From the NCBI GenBank assembly GCA_001599815.1, contig BCIA01000002.1, forward strand, positions 2,301,831 to 2,365,830: a DNA stretch of 64,000 nt. Direction: 5' to 3'. The notes beneath the pieces were generated by a model. That model ran no database searches. It was not told where the DNA came from and saw only the letters and a list, made by a program, of their open reading frames with translations. Position 1 is the stretch's first letter. Each line of letters opens with the position of its first letter. Of this stretch, positions 22,635 through 33,872 are shown one piece after another. The position numbers and the translations under genes are program-made. The stretch comes from Furcasterigmium furcatum. Taxonomy: Eukaryota > Ascomycota > Sordariomycetes > Glomerellales > Plectosphaerellaceae.

Positions 22635-23743
22635 CTACTGGCACTGGGAGTAATGGGGCGGGGAGACGGCGCGGCAAGTGAACCCGGCAGCACAAGTCGT
22701 GCACCCCGTGTATCCCTGACCACCGCACTGGCCCCATTGCGCAACGGCACATCCGCCCGGGGGCCCGCTGCCTCCCGTGTTAGTCGGCGCCGGCGGGGCG
22801 CTGACGGTGCCAGAGGGTCCCTGTCCGGGCCTGCAGGTGACCTCGCATCCGGCACTGCATCCCTGATTGGCCGTGATCTTGCGTCCGGCGCTGATGACAT
22901 CCGGTCCGGGGACGGAGTAGCTCGTCATGGGCCGGTGGATGGTCACCAGGATGCCCGGGTGCGTCGAGCTGTACGCGCCGGGGAACCGCACGCCGCCGGT
23001 GCCGAGCCGCAGGGAGCCCGTGCCGCCGGTGACGCTGATCTGGTAGCAGCTCATGTAGAACTGGGCGCCGTTCTGGCCGCCGGCGACGTGCAGCGCCAGC
23101 ACCTCCGCGCGGAGGAGGTAGTCGCCGTTCTCGAGGTCCGCGGGGATGCGCACGTCCATGCGCCCGCAGCATTCGTTCAGGTCCTTGACGCCCCAGTAGT
23201 CGTCGCCGCCCACCACGGCCGTGGGCGACTTGGCCCAGCCGATCTCGTGGATCTTGTGCCACGTGCCCGACGCGCCGTCGGCCGTGGAGGCGTCCGAGAC
23301 CTTGGACAGGTAAATCATCACGGGGCCATAGTGGTTGCCTCCGATGGCCTCCTGGGCGCAGCTGCGGTCGCCGTGTTGCTGGAGTTGGGATAGGGCGTCA
23401 GCGGACTGCCAGCAGGTCGCCAACCAGGATGACAATACGTACCTGGTGCATCTCGACAGTCACGACGCCACCGGCGCGGACAGGACACTTGCCACCGACG
23501 CCACGGGAACCGCCAACGTTGCAGACGATGTCGTTGCTGGAGACGTTCTCAACGGGGTTGTTATTAGGCGGCGACCGCACACATTGAGTGCCGTGCTGCC
23601 TTTGTCAGTACCAGATGTTGCAAACAGGAAGCAGGAAGACTCATATAATCCACGCCGTCCACCCACAGCTGCTGGAAAGTGGCATGGCCCTTGACTGACT
23701 GCGCAGCCAGGGCAGAGAATGCCGCGAAGAGAATCGACTTCAT
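22635..23743 (-). CDS. AA9 lytic polysaccharide monooxygenase with CBM1
   Basis: Secreted copper enzyme that cleaves cellulose oxidatively. Exons 23645-23743, 23443-23595 and 22635-23378. The signal peptide MKSILFAAFSALAAQSVKG leaves His20 as the mature N-terminus (HATFQQLWVDGVDY), forming the copper histidine brace with the His of EAIGGNHYGPV. The axial Tyr is in AQFYMSCYQ. After a Pro/Thr/Gly linker comes a C-terminal CBM1 (CAVAQWGQCGGQGYTGC, ending YSQCQ). The second intron is canonical. The first is odd: the only frame-keeping donor is ATGAGT at 23644, not GT, although a good TACTGAC branch site and CAG acceptor follow. If the donor does not work, the product is lost. Otherwise the gene is intact. 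Confidence 0.88.
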
Positions 23744-24706
23744 TGTAGGCTGAGATGACGAGATGATCTTCGCCCGGGGTAAAATGTTGATCAAGGCTTG
23801 TTTGTGAAGATCCTTCCCTCTAGGGGCGGCATATGGGAGCAAGGAGGGCGCTACAGCCCATTATGTACCCGTTTCGACTCCTCGGAGTATCTGGAACCCC
23901 CCCTCGCACTCCCGTCCTGCGCAAAACGTCCTTCCGCTGCCCACTCCCCGACGTCCTCCGACTCTAAGCCAGACTCGCCCGCCAAGGTCAAGAACACTAT
24001 GTGATCCGGGACTTATTCCACCCAAAACCGCATGAGTAACAGGGCCATCAAGAGGGTAAGGATTTAGCGCCGGTGACAACCTTGAGGTCGAAGCAATATC
24101 GACGTTGCTCGGCAGTTGGACCTCGGCCAACCACCGCCGCCCTAGTTACCCCGGACTGATTACGCCGCGAGTGAAACCTGGCTGACAAGACCACGAGGAC
24201 CACATCGTGGAGGGTTGCAGACCAAGTAAACTACATGAATCCCGGAGCTCCTTGCGGGGTTAATCTATGTGGTGGCCCGGATGAAGTTCACGGGGCAGGA
24301 TGCTCCGGGCCAGATGAGACCTATGACCCAGACCACTACACCATAATCAGAGGGCGGCGACGTTCAGGAATGGTTGAGAATGCCGTGGAATACGCGGTGG
24401 AAAGGAACTGGCTCCATGCCCGTGCTCGGTTGGCAGGCTATGGTAGCGACGACGTCGGCTATCGGCCGGAGTCTGCCATGTCAGTCGCTACCAAACCACA
24501 GTGTCCACGACTTGTAGGACAGGCATATACTGTGCATCGGGAGCGGAAGCAGGCCAGTCCAGCCGACTGCGAACCGAACTTCATGGCAGAGCGTCACCGG
24601 GGAGCGGGGGGAAATAGATGACGGTGGCGAAAGACCAGAGTAAAAGCTGGGTGAATGCAACTTGAGATTCCAACGACGCTCCTCGCAATCATTACTATCT
24701 GATGAA
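23744..24706. other. Intergenic region without recognised gene
   Basis: Holds the AA9 promoter and the 3' end of the next minus-strand gene. A 128-codon plus-strand ORF at 24235-24621 has no recognisable feature and was not accepted. Confidence 0.5.
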
Positions 24707-26293
24707 TCATATATTCCCAGGAGATAGCCTGTTCGTGAAGCTCAGTCGCCGCTTCGCAGGACTAATACCCGTTGCCGGGCCATGGTTCGCCCCCAGTGTC
24801 CGGCCAGAGGCATGGAGCTCCTCCACAGCGGCAAAGACGAGAGCCTGATCCGACCAAACGGCGACGCCGGGGTGAATAATGGCTCCTTCACTCGCGATGC
24901 GTGGGAACACCATGGCGAGGATGTGAGGATCCGTTGCTTGACCTGCTTTGGGGTTTGGGGCGGCAGACTGTGATGCGTCGAGGTCCATGTACCGGCCCGG
25001 CGGAGGTTCGTCTGAGGACCAAGGGCCAGACTGGACCGTCTCACAGCTGATCAACTCCTCCGCATTCTGGAATTCGCTCCAAATCTCGATGCTACGCTCG
25101 AAAAAGCGTTTCAATTTCTCGCCAAAGGCACCATTTCCCTGGACGAGCGAGAACAAGGTCTTGTGTACCTCATTGCTGGCATCCCTGGCAGCGCGTTGTT
25201 TGATGGACGGATCGAAGTCAGTGGCGGCAAGTATCTGACACCGCACAATAGTCTGTTGCCGTTGGTGGAGGTGTGAGTGGAGGAGGCCGTGGATCGGAGC
25301 ATCGATCCCCTGGGGTAAGTAAAAGGGGCGAAAGATGCCCGTGGTCAGGATTTCTGCAATGAGTCCGAGGGCAGCGGCACGACGGACTTCGACCGCATGC
25401 CGAGACTGGCCAGGCAGTAGAGGCAATTTGGGAAAGAGCCCTGAAAGCTCACGGGTATCAACGTCCCCCTGGTGCTGCTGCATTGGTGATCAGCTGATGG
25501 CATGCCCATGGCCGGAAAGGGGTTCATACGCCAGGGTTAGCGTCGATGAACCCGTCAACAAGTGACAGACTCTCTTCGTACAGCTTCTCGAGATTTTCCA
25601 TCCTACATTGCCATCAGTCTTCATCTCCAGCATTGAGACGTGTATGACGGGCCAGTCGTACATGGTAGCCATCTTCGTCTCATCCAGCGGCTGCAGCCGG
25701 TCCTCGCCCAGGTCACGCTGCAGAGACCCGATTTTCATTCGACAATCCGCCACCTCAGCGTCTCTGGCCTTCAGCTGGGTGGAAGCCAGAACGGCCTGGC
25801 TACGCGTCTTGTCGAGAGCCTCCTGAGCTTGCTGCTGCTGGCGCTCCGCCGTTGCGAGCCTGTTCTTGAGTCTGCCTTCCGCTTGTTTGACCGAAGTCAG
25901 CTCGTCGTGGGCTTTGGTGAGTTGGGCTTGCTGTGTCTTCTTGGCGGACTCAGACTCGGCATGGACGACGCTTCTCTTCTCCACATCTGCCCATATCATT
26001 TCATTCTTGCTCTTCTCTTTCTGCAGCTCTGCTTCAAGCTGCTTGATTCTGGCCCCAGTGGTCTTCTCGAGTTTCCCCAGCTCCTCGGTTCGGAGTCGGA
26101 GCTTTGCTTCCAGATCCTTCTTTGCCTCGACGAGCTTGTCGATCTCTGCGAAGGCAGAGAGCTCCTCCGTCAATTCTTTGTTCGTGCAGCTGAGCCTGCT
26201 GATGAGGCCATTGAGTTTCTGGAAGGAGCCTCTGGTCGTCGTCTTCGGGTTCGGTGCAGCACCGTTTGCCGTCTTTACTTTGGAGTCTGCCAT
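24707..26293 (-). CDS. Hypothetical coiled-coil protein
   Basis: Three exons, 25662-26293, 25530-25602 and 24707-25477, give 491 residues. The introns are GT-AG with CTGAT-type branch sites. The small middle exon (MENLEKLYEESLSLVDGFID onwards) is in a different frame from the flanking read-through, which supports splicing. Residues 30-200 are a dense coiled coil (KLVEAKKDLEAKLRLRTEEL, QLEAELQKEKSKNE). The C-terminal half looks globular and helical, with an aromatic FFERSIEIWSEFQNAEELI segment, then a Pro-rich tail. The layout suits a structural or cytoskeletal/kinetochore-type subunit, but no family is recognised. The start is MADSKVKTANG. Confidence 0.65.
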
Positions 26294-26661
26294 GATTCGA
26301 GGTCAGGAATGAGTGCCGTCCACAACCATGACCGCGAACCAAGACGTTATGTCCCAGACCACTTCTTTTATGCTTTTCGAGAGGGCAGTTGGAATTTGAT
26401 TAGCCTCCCATGCCTGGACTCTCGGTGGGTGTCGGTGGCTTCATCGTGCAGGCATGGGGGGTTCATGATTCGTTGGAGATGGCTGCGGGAGGCTCACCAA
26501 CCTCGATATCAGCCATACACCGGTAGCCGCGATCAGCCACCGTACAATGGCCCAGCCAGCGGCAACAGCAGTCGATCTGCCAGCAAGCATCGAGAGACAT
26601 CTGGATGGCACCGAAACCTGCGCCGAGGCATACGAATTGGGTGACCGAGATGCGGGTTGCC
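26294..26661. other. Spacer between two minus-strand genes
   Basis: About 370 bases that should carry the 5' region of the coiled-coil gene and the 3' UTR of the methyltransferase. No gene seen. Confidence 0.5.
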
Positions 26662-27825
26662 TCACTTGGCGAAGAGATAGAGTTCGATCGACTGCATGCT
26701 CTCCCCAACCACTGGGAGAGTGAACGACTCCCGTTCGGCCACCGACCACCCTTCACCCTCCATTAAGCGGAAGAGGGCTTTCTCCGATGAATGGCGGGGT
26801 TTGGTGGCAAGCAAAACTCGGGTCTGGGATTCCTCTGAACCTCGGCGAGCCTTGTTGGAAGTATGCAGCGCGGACAATGTCCCAACGAGGGCTGGAAGGA
26901 CATCGACATTGTAGGTGCAGTCGCTCAGGACGACCAAGTCCCAGTGCTGTGACTGCACTTGAGGCCCGAACACGCCGTTTCGTCCGTCCTCCCAGTCGAG
27001 GCTCTCAAACCTGGGGGTTTGCAGCTGCTCAGTTCTTGTCGACTCCCTCCAGCGGGAAATGTTGGCTTCAGCTCTGCCTGCAGCCTCCGGCAGGTCTGTC
27101 AAAAGCACGCTGTGCTCGGAGGTTTTCTGTCTTGCAAGCCATGTGGCCACGCCGAGGCCGAGAATACCGACTCCGCAACCCAGTTCAATAACATTGGTGA
27201 GGTTGATCGATGATAGTGAGGACAGAATTTGGGAGGATTTCAAAGAAGACTCAGATGGGCTCGCGTGCTCGAGGATGAAGGACGTGGTAATCACTCCAGC
27301 GTCCCAGACATGGCGGGCAATGCTCTCCCCGATCTCCTCTTCGATATCGAGGTAGTTGGGGCCGTCTTCCTTGCCGATTCGCAGTCGCCGGTATGAGATA
27401 TGCGAGGCCTCGCCCCCAGGGACTTGGACATCCGCCCACACTGGCATGATGCGTCCCAGATCCTTCTCCGAGAGGGAGGTGATTACGTCCCAGGTACTTC
27501 CGCCCCATAACTGAGCCGTGGGAAATGCAAATACCCGCAGCTGAGCGGACGGAGCTACGCGAGAAGGCAACTGCAGTTCGGTCTTCAGGACTCGAGTACC
27601 TGGGCCCCAATCAAGGATCCGAAAGGCCTGGATCTCCTCGGGTGGGACTTTGAGGCCGCCAGCATCGCATTTTGCTTCGTAGATGCCGACTTTCAGCTTG
27701 ATTGGCGCCCGAGGGCACAGAAAGGAGTCGCCCAAGTCGGTTGATATGGTGAGAACGACTGGGACGGAGATGCGGCCCTTGTCAGCCACCAGGGCTGGTG
27801 TTCGAAGAAGCCGTATGTAGTGCAT
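26662..27825 (-). CDS. Class I SAM methyltransferase, Methyltransf_16 type
   Basis: Single-exon gene for 387 residues. The N-terminal third is a beta-rich domain (ISVPVVLTISTDLGDSFL). The SAM-binding motif I is VIELGCGVGILGLGVATWLA at about 215-235. The acidic residue of motif II is in VLLTDLP, and the post-motif is LVVLSDCTYN. The last motif is like the DxxY of METTL21/FAM86-type protein-lysine methyltransferases. Family knowledge therefore points to protein lysine methylation, with the substrate unknown. The start MHYIRLL is the first ATG in frame. It is divergent from the deaminase gene and the two probably share about 0.4-0.5 kb of promoter DNA. Confidence 0.82.
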   Translation of the reverse strand: MHYIRLLRTPALVADKGRISVPVVLTISTDLGDSFLCPRAPIKLKVGIYEAKCDAGGLKVPPEEIQAFRILDWGPGTRVLKTELQLPSRVAPSAQLRVFAFPTAQLWGGSTWDVITSLSEKDLGRIMPVWADVQVPGGEASHISYRRLRIGKEDGPNYLDIEEEIGESIARHVWDAGVITTSFILEHASPSESSLKSSQILSSLSSINLTNVIELGCGVGILGLGVATWLARQKTSEHSVLLTDLPEAAGRAEANISRWRESTRTEQLQTPRFESLDWEDGRNGVFGPQVQSQHWDLVVLSDCTYNVDVLPALVGTLSALHTSNKARRGSEESQTRVLLATKPRHSSEKALFRLMEGEGWSVAERESFTLPVVGESMQSIELYLFAK

Positions 27826-28324
27826 TGGGTTTCCGGTATTCTTGAGAAGCAGGGCTCAGGGCTTAGTAGAACATCGACGTATATTCATGCGATTATGAGG
27901 AGGAAGGACGATGCCGATGGTGTTGTTGTGGTCTACAGAAATTCTCCTAATCTCCGATTAGTCATCACGCCTGGCTGAGGTCGTGCTTTCCGCAGTGCAG
28001 GTCGGCCACTTCTGCTTCCCTCCTGTCCATCTTCGACGTCTTCAGCCCATGACTTTTCGCGCAGGCCGGTATGGCCCTGTACCAGGCCTCGTCCTGAGTC
28101 CTCGGCTGCGATGAATTGACGTTGAAATCCTGCAAGTGCATCCAATATCTCGCAGTCGGAGCTCGCCGCGACGCCCGTCAACGGCCGCTATCCAGCCGCC
28201 ATGACGGACGCCTCCGATGCGACTACCGGCGCGCTCTCTTGATAAGAGCTTGACAGCCTGCGCGGCTTGCTATTCCACGATCTCCCTGTCTACTCACAAA
28301 TCTACAGGCAGCGAGTATCCCAAG
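27826..28324. promoter_or_regulatory. Shared divergent promoter region
   Basis: Lies between the divergent methyltransferase and deaminase genes. It contains a short upstream ORF on the plus strand (28201-28242, MTDASDATTGALS). No TATA box was found. Confidence 0.45.
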
Positions 28325-28984
28325 ATGCCGTCTCATTCCCCAGTCGAGCTCCTCATAGCCCTCCTTCGGACCACCGAGAACGACATCATTCCCCTCACCC
28401 GCGCAGGCGTCTCTTCCGGGAGCAAGCTCTTCGGCGCCGCCATCCTCTCCTCCTCCGATCTGTCGCCGCACACCGTCTCGACCAACAACGAGCGCGCATC
28501 GCCCCTGCTTCACGGCGAGATCAACTGCATCCAGCAGTTCTACACCGTGACGTACCCTGATCCCGGCACCCGACCCGACCCCCAGAAGGACTGCGTGTTC
28601 TTCGCGACGCACGAGCCGTGCAGCCTCTGCCTCAGCGGGATCACATGGTCCGGCTTCAAGGAGCTGTACTTCCTCTTCACGTACGAGGACAGCAGAGACC
28701 GGTTCGCGATCCCCTACGACATCGACATCCTGGAGGAGGTGTTTCGGGTGCGCGCGGAGGGTGAGAGCGACGAGGCGCTGAAGAGTAGGGCGCTGTACAA
28801 CAAGAGCAACAAGTTCTTCGAGGCGCGGAGCTTGGCGGACCTTGTCGACCTGGTCCAGGACGCTGGTGAACGGGAGCACTGGAGTGCCGAGGTGGAGAGG
28901 GTCAAGACGCTGTATGATGGCTTGAGCGAGGTGTATCAAGAGGGCAAGAAGTCTGGCGCCGAGACCTCGAGCACCTGGAAATAG
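28325..28984 (+). CDS. Cytidine/deoxycytidylate deaminase-fold protein
   Basis: Single-exon gene for 219 residues. It carries the zinc-binding signature of the CDA superfamily: HGEINC (His63 as ligand, Glu65 as proton shuttle) and THEPCSLCLSG (Cys99 and Cys102 as ligands). The acid-base and metal residues are complete, so activity is likely. The substrate is not clear; nucleoside, nucleotide, tRNA or pterin are all possible in this fold. The C-terminal 60 residues are a charged helical tail. The same frame is open to an ATG at 28217 that would add 36 residues, possibly a presequence. The ATG at 28325 starts directly at the domain. Confidence 0.8.
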   Translation: MPSHSPVELLIALLRTTENDIIPLTRAGVSSGSKLFGAAILSSSDLSPHTVSTNNERASPLLHGEINCIQQFYTVTYPDPGTRPDPQKDCVFFATHEPCSLCLSGITWSGFKELYFLFTYEDSRDRFAIPYDIDILEEVFRVRAEGESDEALKSRALYNKSNKFFEARSLADLVDLVQDAGEREHWSAEVERVKTLYDGLSEVYQEGKKSGAETSSTWK

Positions 28985-31900
28985 TACATGCGGAGGTCCA
29001 GCAGCAGGTGTTGTTGGTATTGCGCTTGCAGCGTCCATTTCTCAGCGTCCAGTCTCGTCACCATTGAAATTTATACATGCTCAAGTCTTTACTTCGCCTG
29101 CTCAACCTGGTTCAACTTGGAGCAAGCAGCAGTTACTGTGCACAGTTTGCCCTTAGCTGCCCAGTAGACTGGGATGATATCTGGACCTTGCCTCCATTGA
29201 AGAAGTCGCAGTCCATCGACGAACATAGCCAACCTTCATCATGGGCTGAGTCAACAGCCCACCAGCGGCGACATTTGCAACACTCAGCACGCGCAGCACC
29301 GCGAGTCGATGAATAGAAACTCGTGTTCAGCGCACAACTCCTGCCTGCACAGCGCCTCATTCGTACGCACAGTGCCCTCACGACCTGCATGAGGGATCGC
29401 AGAGGCGACCCTTCTCGAAGGGGCGGGCCAACGGGTTCTCGAAGGGTTCAATGAAGGAGGGGTGTGTGCAGCGATCCTCCAGGCATGTGGGAGTGGGCAG
29501 ACATTGGCTGGCAACGCCGGGATGACGCCAGCAGCAGCAGCGGAACGGATGCGTCGCAGGATGTACGGTTGGGATCCTAAAGGTGGCCTCTGTCGAGCAG
29601 GCCTCGTTGCGCTCGCAAATACGTGAGGGTGAGGGTCAGGAATATCCCTCGGATGCAGTCCTGGAATAGCGGCGGGCAGCACAAGACGGGCAAAAACAAC
29701 GCTCGCTTCCTTGAGTGTTGGATGGATTTACGCGGTGCCCCGCGGCGGGGTCGGCCATGGCGATGGATGATCCATGGATCGATCCCACGAGGATCTGTGA
29801 CACCTTGACACTTGCGCTGGTTGTTAACGCCGGACGCGACGCCGCGAGGGGGATCGGACGGTGGTCAGCCGGGGGGATTCCCAGGGTCACGCATCTACAA
29901 CAGGTAATGCTGCGCGGTTATTCCGGCTTGGACGGGCATGACGCAAAGAGCACGATGCCCCCCTCAGCCCCCTCACAGTTCTGGCCTCCAGAAGTTGGTC
30001 ATCTGAACGTGGCCTGTTCCGCGCCAGGTTGGAAGTTGGACGGCACAACCCCTCGCGCCGACGCGACGACAAGATCAGTTCTGCCGAGGACTTGGATGCC
30101 CCTCCCCCTCATTCATGTCACGCTCATCACCATCATCATCGGCCGAGGATGCAGCTCCCACGTTCTGGCTAGGGCCCTGGCAGAGGATGTGATTGGCGTT
30201 CCTCTTCTGGGATGTGCAAAGAGGAGGACGCCATGCAAGTCATCACAGCAGCGCGGCGCGTGGATAAACCGGGGGCCCGATGGAAGGATCCGTCGGGTGG
30301 TCCAGGGGCTGGACACAGTAGTACGCATGCGGGACGGAGCCTAGAGGATGTTCTTTGTTCCATTGTTCGGCGTTCCCTCGCCCTCGCTCCCAGGCGGCCC
30401 AGGAGGAGAGTCTAGGGAGCGGCCGAAGCAAGCTACGGGCAGTGCCGGACCGTCCCTTGCGCTATCCAGTATCGCCCTGCATGCTCCTTCGAGTCCTGGG
30501 CCGAGTCATATCCTCGGACAAAGACACAAGCAACTCGAAGGATGGATGCTCGACGCGACGACGTTCCTTGTCAGTTGTCCCCTGGCCTTGGGTCGCAGTC
30601 GTCTCCGAGTTCTTGATTCGAACAGCGCCAAGGACACCAAAAGAGCGCACACGCCGCCATCCTCTACTAGCAGTGCTAACCGACGACGGTCGGTCCGTGG
30701 GCGGATGAACTCCCCAATTCTGGAGGCTGGTGGAGGGGAGTGAATCCAAGCGCGCCCGGGATCGACAACAAGTACCTCGCCGGTACTCCCGTGAACCGAA
30801 TCAAGCTCCCAGCACTCTCCTCTCACCTCACCTCACCACCACCACCACCACCACCACCACCACCACCACCCAGCCCCCAGCCTCTCCGCTGTCAGTCACC
30901 ACGAGGAGGACGCTATTTGTGGCCCGCCCCATGCGACCACGCTTGTCTTGACCACCGTCAGCATCCATCGTGAATAGGGCTCCGTCATTCCTCCCGCAGC
31001 GCCCGCTGCACGCTCGCTCACCGAAGCCATCCCATCTACCGGCAACCGGAACCCTGACGATTGGCGGCCGAAGCGCCGGAAAGGCCCCCAAGACATGGCA
31101 CCAGCGAGTGCGTGCATGCCCATCATCGCTGTGCACCTCCAGCCTCGCTCACAAGTCCGTCTGTCACACTCGACAGGCACGTCGAGTCGCACGGCTGCGA
31201 GCCCTAGCCGCCGGGGCTGAAGCCTCACGGGACCGTACGTATGTAGTCAGTGTGTGTGCGACCATGATTGCTTTTGCACCTTTTCTTCGCGCCAGGCAGG
31301 AATAGGCGCATTCTGGTGGCCAGCCGAAAAGGCATCGGCACTTGGACGAAGGCATGTTTCGCGTCCAAGACACCACCAGGCGGGTTTCAGATCAAACCCT
31401 CCTCTTCTTCTTCCCAGAGACAGCGATGTCTGCGAGAAAGATCCAAGACATGCATCTCGCCGACGCGCCAAGGCGCGACGCTACACGGAAGAGAGCGAGC
31501 ACGTCGCAATGCTGTTGCAAGCACTTAGACGCTCGTACTCGGATGCCCTCCCGTGCCGGGTCGCGCAGGTGCCCCCGTGTTTCCCTCAAGTCAGGGAGAA
31601 CCATGGGCCAGGGGAGCAAAGGGGAGCAAAAAAAAAAAGTTTGTTTGGTACCCTCCGTTTGGTTTGGACCATCCATCCATTCAACTTTCGTGCTCATGTG
31701 CTGTTCTTTGTCTCGAGGGAGAGCGCTCAAACACATCCGAAGGCCCCTGCAGCCCATCTTTTGGCCCCCGGCATGGCGTTCGGACGTCTCGACGACGCCC
31801 GTAGGCTGGAAGACCCGATGCCGCGACCTTGTCGTCGGTGGCTGGGTTTCCCACCCGAGTCATTCGCTTTATTATTCCATCTGATCATGGGCGGTGTGGT

Positions 31901-33872
31901 CGTACAAGGTCGAGCGAGAATTCATTCCGAGATGCACGCCCCTGAGCACCACATTACACGTCACATACACATAAATCTCGACAGAAGTCAAAATCTCGGA
32001 GGGCTGAGTGAGACATGTATGTCTCCTGATCGCTGTGCAAAGTTTGATGCCCCTCGTTGCTTTTGCCCCGGGGTACAGTCGGTGTGCTGCCGCTGCTTGC
32101 AGATGCTCAAGCTGAGGAGAGACGGTGAGCACTGACACGTCCAACGTCTTTTTCATACAAGTTCTCAAGTTTGCTTATTTTATTATGCTGCCTGCGAGCC
32201 TCCGTCACAAGTGATCCCATCTTCCTTCTCGAACCCTTCATCATGGGACCTGACGTCTCGCCGACGACCACACGGGTTGGCATCATGAACATTGATTCGC
32301 GAGATCTTATACAGACTGCCAGTTCAGGGGGCGGCATCCGTGCTGCTGGGAAATGTTTCGACGAGGTCGATTCTTTCAATGTAGACTGATACCAAGGGAC
32401 TTCACGATGTCTCAACGCGCTGGTCAATTTTCCATTTAATAGCTTCTCTCAAAGTGGTGTCATGCTGGACTTTTCGATAGATCATCGCATCACATTTCCA
32501 TTCCCACACCGGCCCAGCGCACAAAAACCACAATCTGAAAATACCCCTTCATTCCAATCTTCTCGCCGATCGAGTCATTGAAGACTCACCGACATTCATG
32601 CCTCACCGAGAGACATCCCGGCTCTCCCTCCCCAATAAACGTTTCAACCCAGAGTGCCACACCCACCGCCTCGGTCCAAGACATGGCCCCAAAACAAAGG
32701 AAAGCGAAAAGGCAGGGACTCGCATGCCAGCAAGAGTCAGACAATGACCGGGATGTATTGCTCGTGCCATTGCCAGAATCGAAGAAAAAATCCCATTCCT
32801 GCCCAACCCCCTCGCCCGGTCCCGGCATGTAACTTGATGCGCGGCCGGCAGCGCATCCTGCATGCGCCCTGCTGCGCTGCCTCAGCGAGCGCACGCGCCC
32901 GGCACCGAGGCTCAGATTTGGAAGAACCCTTGGCGATGTCTGCCTGCCTGCTGCTGCGCGTCATCAGAGACGATGCATGAATCTCGGCCTCAGGGGTCGC
33001 ATTGACCCGCCTGATACCCTGCATTCTAGCTCGTTCGTCTGCTCGGGATGGCAATGATATCATGTGCTTGAGCACGCGGTCACGCAGGACATCACAAGCA
33101 AGGTGAGGGTAGGCTGGCTCCAAATGAACGCTGTAAATTCCAAGTCCAAATCTACCCCGGCTGCTGTATGCAACCCGGCAAAATAGCGAAGGAGGGGTAT
33201 ATCCATGCCTGCATCTTCCCTGATCCTCTTTCTCGCGCTCTCAAATGAAAAGAAATATAGAAAGCTCGACTCGCCAATAATTCGGAGTCGCGAACTTGGT
33301 GAAAGGCAACGCCGTCCATACATATAACCCTGAAAGTTCCCAGTGAGCCTGAACCCGGCTCGCCCGTTCTAAAACCCTGCTTCGCTCTGGTATCGCGAGA
33401 AAAAATCTCAAATAAACGTCCTGTCCGTAAAAGCAAAGTTGCCGTCCGTCCGTCCATCCATCCGTTCCATGTCTGTTCGTGCTTTTGGGCTCCAGAGTGC
33501 AAACCAGGCTTTTGTGACTGATCCACGAGGTATCCGTTCCTCGTGTGGAAAAGGCATCCGACGTCCGGGGTATCGCAAAAGGAAAGAGAACCTCCTCCAC
33601 TCGTGTGCCTCGATGCGAAAAACGGCTTGCGCCTGATTAAGTGTATGGTGATGACGGAAAAGAAATCCGAATCCCCTGGGTGTGCATGGTGTAACGAGAA
33701 AAAAGTCCACGGAAGGAGTCAAGGAAAAGTCCCCGGCATGAAATCCTTATGGTACAGTGGCTCCTTCCAGTGGTGCCCGGGTATGGGCTGTGCTCCAAGG
33801 CGGCGGTCAAGTCCTGCGGTGTGGGAATGAGTCCTGGCTTCCGCGGGCAAGAGACAGAAAAGAGAGAGGTCC
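28985..33872. other. Gene-poor region, about 4.9 kb
   Basis: No gene can be supported. ORFs on all six frames are short, overlap each other and lack domains. The longest plus-strand frame (31254-32135) opens with GTG and runs through an A-tract. A trinucleotide repeat lies at 30834. The 3' UTRs of the two flanking convergent genes must be here. The rest may be non-coding RNA, decayed sequence or spacer. Confidence 0.5.
30834..30871 (+). repeat. (CAC)n trinucleotide microsatellite
   Basis: About 12.5 perfect CAC units. A useful variable marker; no coding context is supported. Confidence 0.95.

Noticed and set aside
24235..24621. 128-codon plus-strand ORF
   Set aside because: No motif, no splice context and no promoter signal. 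It is best treated as intergenic.
31254..32135. 293-codon plus-strand ORF in the 29-34 kb region
   Set aside because: It opens with GTG, its first good ATG is far downstream, two other frames are open over the same bases, it crosses an A-tract, and no domain or splice logic is visible.
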